From an uncultured bacterium (GTDB lineage Bacteria; Bacillota; Clostridia; Oscillospirales; Ruminococcaceae), in assembly GCA_905215595.1 (NCBI GenBank), contig CAJMQZ010000065.1, positions 1 to 11,111 of the forward strand: a stretch of DNA of 11,111 bases. Direction: 5' to 3'. Position numbers and translations under genes: made by a program. Shown here piece after piece: positions 6,066 through 11,111 of this stretch; positions within the stretch are counted from its first letter, which is position 1; every line of letters starts with the position of its first letter. The notes beneath the pieces are model-generated. The model was not told the origin of the DNA. It did no database searches and saw nothing but the letters and a program-made list of their open reading frames with translations.

Positions 6066-7214
6066 ATGGAACAAAATATTTGTGCGGACAAAAGCAGAAT
6101 GCGGGATTCCGGCGTAGAACTTTTGAAGGTCATTGCAATCATTCTGATCGTAATAAGCCATGTGGTACTGACACTGACAACGGAATACGAAGATATCCCG
6201 TATAGCGACTATCTTCTGGATTGTACCCATGCAACGACCAATATAACGATTCTGCTTTTAGCGGTCATGCGGCATTTTGGTGCACTGGGGAACTGGATCT
6301 TCTTCGTGGCTTCTGCATGGTTCTTGCTGGACAGCGCGAAAGCGTCCGGGAAAAAAATAATGGAGATGCTGCTGGATATCTGGGTAATCTCTGTTTTGAT
6401 CCTTGGTATGACGCTTTTGATCCGGGGGGAGGTAAGCGGTAAACTTTTCGTTTTCTCGCTTTTCCCAACGCTCTTTGCAAATAACTGGTACTTGACCTGT
6501 TATCTGCTATTCTATCCCATCCATCCGTATTTGAACCGTCTGATTTCCGCGATGACGCAAAAAGAGCATCTGAAGATGATCTCTGTGCTGACGGTACTGT
6601 ATATCGGCTTTAACTTTATAGAAAGCAGGTTTTTCTTTCCGAATATGCTGCTTCTCTGGATCAGCGTATATCTGATCGTTGCCTATATCAAGCGCTATTG
6701 TATGGAACTGTATTCCAGCGCAAAAGTGAACGGCATCCTTCTGCTGTGTGGTGTGGCAGGTGCAGTGGGCGTCGTGGTTTTGACCGATCTGCTTGGATTG
6801 AAGATCGCTGCGCTGTCGGATCAGCTTTTGCGATGGGTGAGCAATTTTAATCTTTTTTTGATCCTGATCGCCATTGCTGCATTTGGTCTGGCTAGAAATA
6901 ACCACTTTAAAAATAAAAGGGTAAATCACATTGCAAAATGTGCCATGCTGATCTATATTATCCATGAAAACATTTTGCTGCGAACCTATGCAAGACCCTA
7001 TCTCTGGCACTGTATTTTTGACCGGTATGGATATGCCCATCTGTTTTTGTGGGTCTTTTTGTACGCGGCTGTCTGGCTGCTTGCGGCACTTGCGCTCAGC
7101 CTGCTTTACGAAAAGAGCATTCAGAAGATAACAGCAAGGGTAAGTGAAAAAATGCTGAAATGGATGGGCAGCTGGTATCAAAAATATGAGACTGCCATGC
7201 TGAAGCTGCATTGA
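6066..7214 (+). CDS. Membrane acyltransferase, acyltransferase-3 family
   Basis: A 382-residue polytopic membrane protein with roughly ten hydrophobic segments. It starts with the acyltransferase-3 signature: Arg13 (RDSGVELLKVIAI) and, at the end of the first membrane helix, His32 (ISHVV), the pair required for acyl transfer in OafA-like enzymes. Such proteins O-acylate surface glycans, teichoic acids or exopolysaccharides across the membrane; the substrate here cannot be read from sequence. The ATG at 6066 is chosen because AAAGGGTGG lies just upstream; the in-frame TTG at 5997 would overlap the promoter. Base composition is visibly AT-richer than all neighbours (many AAA, ATA, TTT and TTG codons), suggesting horizontal acquisition. 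It is monocistronic, between two terminators. It could alternatively be an inner-membrane acetyltransferase of unknown role. Confidence 0.82.
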   Translation: MEQNICADKSRMRDSGVELLKVIAIILIVISHVVLTLTTEYEDIPYSDYLLDCTHATTNITILLLAVMRHFGALGNWIFFVASAWFLLDSAKASGKKIMEMLLDIWVISVLILGMTLLIRGEVSGKLFVFSLFPTLFANNWYLTCYLLFYPIHPYLNRLISAMTQKEHLKMISVLTVLYIGFNFIESRFFFPNMLLLWISVYLIVAYIKRYCMELYSSAKVNGILLLCGVAGAVGVVVLTDLLGLKIAALSDQLLRWVSNFNLFLILIAIAAFGLARNNHFKNKRVNHIAKCAMLIYIIHENILLRTYARPYLWHCIFDRYGYAHLFLWVFLYAAVWLLAALALSLLYEKSIQKITARVSEKMLKWMGSWYQKYETAMLKLH

Positions 7215-7246
7215 TAAGACCGCAGCCTGCCCGGACTTGATCCCGT

Positions 7247-7293
7247 AAAAAAGGAACCCTCTCAAAGCAAAACTTTGCAGAGGGTTCCTTTTT
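7247..7293. terminator. Bidirectional intrinsic terminator between convergent genes
   Basis: AGGAACCCTCT (7252-7262) pairs with AGAGGGTTCCT (7279-7289). It continues, past a bulged C (7278), into CAAAG/CTTTG around a CAAAA loop. Six A on the left and five T on the right let it work on both strands, ending the acyltransferase and flavin reductase transcripts. Confidence 0.94.
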
Positions 7294-7303
7294 GTGAGAT
7301 CCA

Positions 7304-7888
7304 TTATTTTTTATGCTTTGCGGGCTTTTTCTTGCGCACGCTGTAACCGAAGGTGCCCAGCTTTTTGCCAAGCGCCAGATACTCCCCGTGGCTGTACACG
7401 ATGAGGTTTGCCTTATCCAGACACAGCTTGCCTTTTTCGTCCAGCAGGCTCTCGTCCACATCGCAGGCCACCACCTCGGCTAAAAACAGGTCGTGGCTGC
7501 CCAGCGGGATGCGCTGGGTGATGCGGCATTCCAAGTTGACCGGGCTTTCTTCCAGCACCGGACAGTCGGTCAGCACGCTGCCGGGGGCGGCGTGCAGGCC
7601 GCAGGCAGCAAACTTGTCCACCTCGCGGCCGCTCTTCACGCCGCACCAGTCGATGGCACGCACCAGCTTTTCGGTGGGCAGGTTGATGGCGAACTGCCCG
7701 CTCTCGCACAGCAGCTGATGGCTGTACCGCTCCGGGCGCACGCTGATGGATACCATGCTGGGCTGGGTGCAGATGGTGCCTGTCCAGCCGATGGTGATAA
7801 GGTTGGGCTTGTCCAGCCCGCCGCAGGATACCAGTACCGGCGGCTCCGGGTTCAGAAGGGTGCTGCCCTTCCAGCTTTGTTTGCTCAT
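7304..7888 (-). CDS. Flavin reductase-like, FMN-binding split-barrel protein (flavoredoxin family)
   Basis: A 194-residue cytoplasmic protein matching the flavin reductase-like domain. The N-terminal half has the family pattern PVLVSCGG...PNLITIGWTGTICTQPSMVSISVRPERYSHQLL, where the Thr-Ile and Ser-Val-Arg-Pro stretches line the FMN site. AINLPTEKLVRAIDWCGVKSGREVDKF (about 73-99) follows, then PVNLECRI and HDLFLAEVVACDVD. Such proteins bind FMN and act as flavoredoxin-type electron carriers or flavin reductases; no partner redox enzyme is visible nearby. The ATG at 7886-7888 overlaps the stop codon of the upstream glycosyltransferase gene (ATGA), with AAAGGA about 10 nt before it, so translation is probably coupled. 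The tail is very basic (KKKPAKHKK). Upstream in-frame starts would run deep into the glycosyltransferase gene and were not used. Confidence 0.85.
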   Translation of the reverse strand: MSKQSWKGSTLLNPEPPVLVSCGGLDKPNLITIGWTGTICTQPSMVSISVRPERYSHQLLCESGQFAINLPTEKLVRAIDWCGVKSGREVDKFAACGLHAAPGSVLTDCPVLEESPVNLECRITQRIPLGSHDLFLAEVVACDVDESLLDEKGKLCLDKANLIVYSHGEYLALGKKLGTFGYSVRKKKPAKHKK

Positions 7889-8865
7889 CCGTGATATTTC
7901 CTTTCGTAAGGAGCCCATGTGCGCTCCGAGATGATATAGCGCGGGCGGGCTTTGGTCTCCATATAGATCTTGCCGATATACTCGCCGATCACGCCCAGAC
8001 ACACCAGCTGCACGCCGCCCATAAAGCAGACGATGCAGACGGTGGACGCCCAGCCTGCCACGCTGCTGCCCATGGCAGCGCACACGATGGCCCAGATGAC
8101 CCCGATAAAGCTGACAAGGCTCACCGCGATGCCCGCACCGGTAATGATGCGGATGGGTTTGTTGGAAAGACTGGTAATGCCGTCAAAGGCCAGCGCCAGC
8201 ATCTTGCTCAGAGGGTAGTGGCTCTCACCGGCTAGACGCTCGTGGCGCTCGTAGGTGACCACATCGTGGGCAAAGCCCACCAGCGGCACCATACCCCGCA
8301 AGAAGATGTTGACCTCCTTGTAATCCGCAAAGCTTTCCAGCACGCGGGTGCTGATCAGACGGTAGTCTGCGTGATTGAACACGATATCCGCGCCCAAGGC
8401 GTTCATCACATGATAAAAGCCTTCGGCGGTGAACCGCTTGAAGAAGGTGTCGGTGTCCCGGCGGCTGCGCACGCCATACACTACCTCGGCACCGTCCAGA
8501 TACTTTTTTACCATCTCATCCATGGCGTTGATGTCGTCCTGACCGTCGCAGTCGATGGAGATGGTGATATCGCAGCTGTCGCTGTGCAGTGCCTCCATCA
8601 GCCCCGCCAGCACGGCGTTCTGGTGGCCGCGGTTGCGGCTCTGGGAAATGCCGATATAGTGCTCGTCCTGCGCGGCAAAGCCTTGGATCAGCTCCCACGT
8701 TTTGTCGCGGGAGCCATCGTTGACAAAGAGCACCCGGCTTTTATCGCTGACCAGCCCCTGTGCGGTCAGACTGTGGATCTTTTCCAGAAACATGGGTGCT
8801 GTAATGGGCAGCACCTGCTCCTCGTTGTAGCAGGGGATCACGATCCAAAGAACAGGCTTGGACAT
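7885..8865 (-). CDS. Glycosyltransferase family 2, polyprenyl-phosphate sugar transferase type (GtrB/DPM1-like)
   Basis: A 326-residue membrane-anchored glycosyltransferase. The GT-A domain has WIVIPCYNEE (7-16), VNDGSRD (48-54), SRNRGHQNAV (75-84) and the metal and nucleotide-sugar motif DCDGQDD (105-111). A YERHERLAGESHYPLSKM block (205-222) precedes two membrane helices (about 239-262 and 272-296) and the terminal GEYIGKIYMETKARPRYI. This is the layout of GtrB/CsbB-type enzymes, which load a hexose from a nucleotide sugar onto undecaprenyl phosphate for later transfer to a surface polymer. Sugar and acceptor polymer cannot be inferred; no GtrA flippase is present in the window. The ATG at 8863-8865 has AAAGGAG about 10 nt upstream. 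No clear promoter is visible, so co-transcription with the upstream crp-like gene is possible. Overlaps the flavin reductase gene by 4 nt. Confidence 0.9.
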   Translation of the reverse strand: MSKPVLWIVIPCYNEEQVLPITAPMFLEKIHSLTAQGLVSDKSRVLFVNDGSRDKTWELIQGFAAQDEHYIGISQSRNRGHQNAVLAGLMEALHSDSCDITISIDCDGQDDINAMDEMVKKYLDGAEVVYGVRSRRDTDTFFKRFTAEGFYHVMNALGADIVFNHADYRLISTRVLESFADYKEVNIFLRGMVPLVGFAHDVVTYERHERLAGESHYPLSKMLALAFDGITSLSNKPIRIITGAGIAVSLVSFIGVIWAIVCAAMGSSVAGWASTVCIVCFMGGVQLVCLGVIGEYIGKIYMETKARPRYIISERTWAPYERKYHG

Positions 8866-8891
8866 TGCTTGATTGCTCCTTTTTGTAAAAT

Positions 8892-8986
8892 AACCCTCTC
8901 AGTCATCGCTGTGCGATGCCAGCTCCCCCGAAAGGGGGAGCTTTTCTCGGCAGAGGGGAACACTTGCTCTTCTGCCGGAGAAGGCA
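8892..8986. repeat. Multi-hairpin intergenic element (probable dispersed palindromic repeat)
   Basis: The spacer holds nested palindromes. ACCCTCT (about 8893-8899) can pair with AGAGGGG (8952-8957 region). Inside are CATCGC/GCGATG (8904-8909, 8913-8918) and a perfect 9-bp AGCTCCCCC/GGGGGAGCT stem (8921-8929, 8934-8942) closed by a GAAA tetraloop. Next to it, CTCGGCAGA (about 8946-8954) faces TCTGCCGGAG (8971-8980). The 9-bp stem is followed by TTTT only on the plus strand, so it does not terminate the minus-strand genes around it. I associate this CCCTCTCAGTCATCGC...CTCCCCCGAAAGGGGGAG pattern with repeated intergenic elements in Faecalibacterium-type genomes. That is memory, not a search result. 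Confidence 0.6.
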
Positions 8987-9023
8987 GATTGTTCTGACCA
9001 CGCATAAAGCGCCTGAGGGGATT

Positions 9024-9704
9024 TTATTGCACCATCTGCTGCAAGGCGTCCGGCTCCAGCAGCTTGAAGCTGCTGCGGTAAGTGTCGATGAGCCCTTCCT
9101 TCTGCATGGTGCTCAGCTCCCGGGAAAGGGCGCTGCGGTCGCAGTTGAGGTAATCCGCCAGCTGGATGCGGGAGAAGGGGATGCTGAAGGTCAGGCTGTG
9201 GGCGCGGGCAGCTTCGCTGAGCAGATAGGCCGCCACCTTGGCACGCAGGCTCTTCATCACCAGCAAGTCGATGCGGCGGGAGAGGGAAAAATATTTATCG
9301 CTGATGGTGCGCACAAGGTTCTGTACCACCCGCTGGTGGGCGGGGCTGCCGTCCGAGAGCAGCAGCCGCTCGTAGGGCAGCAGCAGCACCTCACAGGGGG
9401 CAGCAGCCAGCACGGTGACCGGGCTGGACAGGCTGGAACCTCCCAATACGTCCCCGAACACCCCGCCCGGCTCTACCCGGGCAATGGGGATGCGTGCCCC
9501 GCCCGGCGCCGGACGGTAGGCCTCCAGCTCGCCGGACAGCACGATGCCTACCCGGCGGCTGGGTTCCCCTGCCAGCACAAGAGCTTCGCCCTTGCCGTAG
9601 CTGCGCACGCTTGCCCCCAGCCGGGACAGCAGCGTGCTGAGTTCCGCAGCGGAAAGCCCTGCGAACAGCGTGGTGGTTTGTAACAGCGGCAGATAATTAT
9701 TCAT
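9024..9704 (-). CDS. Crp/Fnr-family transcriptional regulator
   Basis: A 226-residue cytoplasmic regulator. The N-terminal cyclic-nucleotide-binding-like beta-roll spans about 5-120 (LFAGLSAAELSTLL, AGEPSRRVGIVLSGELEAY, EPGGVFGDVLGG). A dimerisation helix follows, then a winged helix-turn-helix with recognition region PFSRIQLADYLNCDRSALSRELSTMQKEGLI (about 176-206). There is no N-terminal Cys cluster, so it is not an Fe-S FNR. The phosphate-binding block departs from the classical cAMP consensus, so the effector is unknown. The start is set at ATG 9702-9704 (MNNYLPLL) with GGAG just upstream. The longer in-frame ORF from 9761 begins inside a palindrome in the promoter leader. It is divergent from a substrate-binding lipoprotein gene and upstream of the GT2 and flavin reductase genes on the same strand, with no terminator on its own strand between them. 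Confidence 0.9.
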   Translation of the reverse strand: MNNYLPLLQTTTLFAGLSAAELSTLLSRLGASVRSYGKGEALVLAGEPSRRVGIVLSGELEAYRPAPGGARIPIARVEPGGVFGDVLGGSSLSSPVTVLAAAPCEVLLLPYERLLLSDGSPAHQRVVQNLVRTISDKYFSLSRRIDLLVMKSLRAKVAAYLLSEAARAHSLTFSIPFSRIQLADYLNCDRSALSRELSTMQKEGLIDTYRSSFKLLEPDALQQMVQ

Positions 9705-9751
9705 CGCAACTCCGCAGAGAAAATGGTGTTCTCCGCAGCCTCCTGCAATTG

Positions 9752-9767
9752 CGTTGCACACGCAACG
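9752..9767. promoter_or_regulatory. Perfect palindrome with Crp/Fnr-type geometry (candidate operator 1)
   Basis: CGTTGC-ACAC-GCAACG is a perfect 6-4-6 inverted repeat, like the 5-4-5 geometry of Crp/Fnr sites. It lies in the divergent spacer, just downstream of the predicted transcription start of the crp-like gene. Binding there would block transcription (autorepression). Assignment to this regulator is inferred from geometry and location. Confidence 0.55.
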
Positions 9768-9781
9768 GTATTTTTACCCCT

Positions 9782-9810
9782 ATTATAGTAAACTGGAACG
9801 CGCAAAGCAA
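9782..9810 (-). promoter_or_regulatory. Promoter of the Crp/Fnr-family gene
   Basis: On the minus strand a perfect TATAAT (9787-9782) lies 17 bp downstream of TTGCTT (9810-9805). The -35 is weak, which suits a regulated promoter. The predicted start is near 9775, giving a leader of about 70 nt that contains candidate operator 1. Confidence 0.65.
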
Positions 9811-9820
9811 ATGATTTTGC
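9807..9820. promoter_or_regulatory. Second palindrome with Crp/Fnr-type geometry (candidate operator 2)
   Basis: GCAAA-TGAT-TTTGC is a perfect 5-4-5 inverted repeat overlapping the -35 of the crp-like promoter and about 70-83 nt upstream of the lipoprotein start codon. Its sequence is related to operator 1 (GC-A/T-rich half sites) but not identical. AT-rich promoter DNA yields such repeats by chance, so confidence is modest. Confidence 0.4.
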
Positions 9821-9889
9821 AAAATTTTCAAAAAAAGACCGGTTTCCGTCCCCGCAGCGGGGCGTGCCGGGTGTGAAAAGGAGTATTTC

Positions 9890-10942
9890 ATGAAAAAGAT
9901 CCTGTCCTTACTGCTGGCGTTTAGCCTTGCACTGAGCCTTGCAGCCTGCGGCGGAAGCGCAAGCTCTGCCGCTTCCAGCGCAGCGGTGTCCGAAGTTGCT
10001 TCCTCTGCGGCTGCTTCTGAGAAAGAGACCGCAGCGCCGCTGTCTGCTACCGAGCCGCTGCGGATCGCCGGGCTGAAGGGCCCCACCACCATGGGTCTTG
10101 TCAACCTGCTCTCGATGGAGCAGGCCGGTACTGCTGCCATGGACTATGATCTGCAGCTTTACGGCGCTGCGGATGAGATCGTGCCGCTGCTCATCAAGGG
10201 TGAGCTGGACATGGCTGCTATCCCGGCCAATCTGGCGGCGACCCTGTATCAGAAAACCAGCGGCGGCATTCAGGCCGTGGCGGTGAACACTTTGGGCGTT
10301 TTGTATGTGGTGGAGCAGGGCGACACCGTCCACAGCATGGCAGACCTCAAGGGGCGCACCATCCTGTCCACCGGCAAGGGCACTACCCCGGAGTATGTGC
10401 TGCGCTATCTGCTTACCGCCAACGGCATTGACCCGGACAAGGATGTGAACATCCAGTATTACAGCGAGGCTACCGAGGTGACCGCCCAGATGGCCGCTAC
10501 ACAGGACGCCATTGCCGTTTTGCCCCAGCCCTATGTGACTGCTGCCGGACTGAAGGACGACACCCTGCGGGTAGCCCTTGACCTGACCGCCGAGTGGGAC
10601 AAGGTGGCAGACAACCAGCTGATCACCGGTGTGACCGTGGTGCGCAAGGCCTACGCCGAGGAGCACCCGGATGTGGTAGCCGCCTTTCTGGCAGACTACG
10701 CCCAGAGCGTGAACGCCGCCAACACTGATCTGGACGGCACCGCCGCCCTGTGCGAGGAGCAGGGGGTGGTGGCAAAAGCCGCCATTGCCAAAAAGGCACT
10801 GCCCAACTGCAACATCGTCTGCCTGACCGGCGAGGAACTGAAGGCGGACGTCTCCGGTTACCTGCAGGTGCTCTACGATGCCGACCCTGCCGCCGTGGGC
10901 GGTACGCTGCCCGGCGAGGACTTCTACTGGGCAGCCCAGTAA
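9890..10942 (+). CDS. Substrate-binding lipoprotein of an ABC transporter (NMT1/NitT-TauT-like)
   Basis: A 350-residue predicted lipoprotein anchored on the outside of the membrane. It has a lipoprotein signal peptide, MKKILSLLLAFSLALSLAAC, with lipobox LAAC and lipidated Cys20. A Ser/Ala/Glu-rich linker (about 22-52) precedes the periplasmic-binding fold: LRIAGLKGPTTMGLVNLL (57-74), GELDMAAIPANLAATLY, LKGRTILSTGKGTTPEYVLRYLL and a C-terminal half with AVLPQPYVTAAG. This layout resembles NMT1/NitT-TauT-type binding proteins for small organic or anionic solutes; the ligand cannot be read from sequence. AAAAGGAG (9876-9883) lies 6 nt before the ATG. No permease or ATPase gene follows before the terminator, so it is an orphan within the window. 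It is divergent from a Crp/Fnr regulator, which may control it. No clear plus-strand promoter was recognised. Confidence 0.88.
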   Translation: MKKILSLLLAFSLALSLAACGGSASSAASSAAVSEVASSAAASEKETAAPLSATEPLRIAGLKGPTTMGLVNLLSMEQAGTAAMDYDLQLYGAADEIVPLLIKGELDMAAIPANLAATLYQKTSGGIQAVAVNTLGVLYVVEQGDTVHSMADLKGRTILSTGKGTTPEYVLRYLLTANGIDPDKDVNIQYYSEATEVTAQMAATQDAIAVLPQPYVTAAGLKDDTLRVALDLTAEWDKVADNQLITGVTVVRKAYAEEHPDVVAAFLADYAQSVNAANTDLDGTAALCEEQGVVAKAAIAKKALPNCNIVCLTGEELKADVSGYLQVLYDADPAAVGGTLPGEDFYWAAQ

Positions 10943-10967
10943 CAGCCTGAAAAAGCATTCCATCTCC

Positions 10968-11005
10968 CGCCGCTCTGCCGTGGTACGCAGCGCGGCGTTT
11001 TTTTT
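10968..11005 (+). terminator. Intrinsic terminator of the lipoprotein gene
   Basis: CGCCGC (10968-10973) pairs with GCGGCG (10992-10997). After one mismatch CTGC pairs with GCAG around an 8-nt loop. Eight T follow (10998-11005). It starts 26 nt after the stop codon and makes read-through to any downstream permease unlikely. Confidence 0.92.
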
Positions 11006-11062
11006 GTTGAGAAAACGATTTTGAATGGCTTCCGCTGGGAGGGTTTCTGCTTGCCAAGGGAT

Positions 11063-11088
11063 GTTCTCTTTTGACACCAAAAGAGAAC
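11063..11088. repeat. Perfect 11-bp palindrome in non-coding DNA
   Basis: GTTCTCTTTTG (11063-11073) and CAAAAGAGAAC (11078-11088) are perfect inverted copies around an ACAC loop. No T run follows and a terminator already lies 58 bp upstream, so it is not needed to end the lipoprotein transcript. The flanking 11006-11111 has no convincing gene. It may be a dispersed palindromic repeat or the edge of an element beyond the window. Confidence 0.5.
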
Positions 11089-11111
11089 CAGAAAAGTGCC
11101 AGCGATTTCGA

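Noticed and set aside
7889..8083. Longer N-terminus for the flavin reductase-like protein starting at 8083.
   Set aside because: It would overlap the glycosyltransferase gene by about 200 bp, while the ATG at 7888 has a ribosome binding site and begins the conserved domain.
8921..8945. The GC-rich hairpin with TTTT as terminator of the crp-like gene.
   Set aside because: The T run is on the plus strand side, whereas the crp-like and GT2 genes are transcribed on the minus strand.
9850..9862. CCCCG/CGGGG hairpin in the lipoprotein leader as an attenuator.
   Set aside because: Only 5 bp with a 3-nt loop and no T run; no alternative fold was seen.

Overview
The window looks like chromosomal DNA of a gut Clostridia member of the Oscillospiraceae, close to Faecalibacterium, Gemmiger or Subdoligranulum. 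That placement is inferred from four things: GC-rich codon use with strong AAAGGAG-type ribosome binding sites, compact sigma-A promoters, a Firmicutes-type MetA, and an intergenic hairpin element of a kind I associate with Faecalibacterium-group genomes. No rRNA, tRNA, CRISPR array, transposase or phage gene was seen.

Left part (1-5983): the 3' part of pta (acetyl-CoA/acetyl phosphate interconversion) ends at a perfect hairpin terminator. A short MetE-like methyltransferase gene follows with its own near-consensus promoter and a terminator that can act in both directions. A convergent 8-oxoguanine deaminase-like gene comes next. It is transcribed divergently from a metY-metA operon through two mirror-image promoters. 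MetA carries Glu111, the residue linked to acetyl-CoA use, so MetA should make O-acetylhomoserine and MetY should sulfhydrylate it to homocysteine. The MetE-like enzyme could then methylate homocysteine, giving a compact direct-sulfhydrylation route to methionine. The metY-metA transcript has a leader of about 177 nt with a strong intrinsic terminator before the start codon. It matches no SAM-I or T-box pattern I know and is the best candidate here for undescribed regulation.

Middle (5984-7293): a lone, visibly AT-richer membrane acyltransferase (acyltransferase-3 family) sits between terminators and is probably a transferred cargo gene.

Right part (7304-9704, minus strand): a Crp/Fnr-family regulator, then a GT2 polyprenyl-phosphate glycosyltransferase, then a flavin reductase-like protein. 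The last two overlap by ATGA. A multi-hairpin repeat-like element lies between the regulator and the glycosyltransferase. Divergently, a substrate-binding lipoprotein (NMT1/NitT-TauT-like) stands alone and ends at a terminator. The divergent spacer holds two perfect inverted repeats with Crp/Fnr-like geometry, placed to suggest autoregulation. The window ends in non-coding DNA with a perfect 11-bp palindrome.
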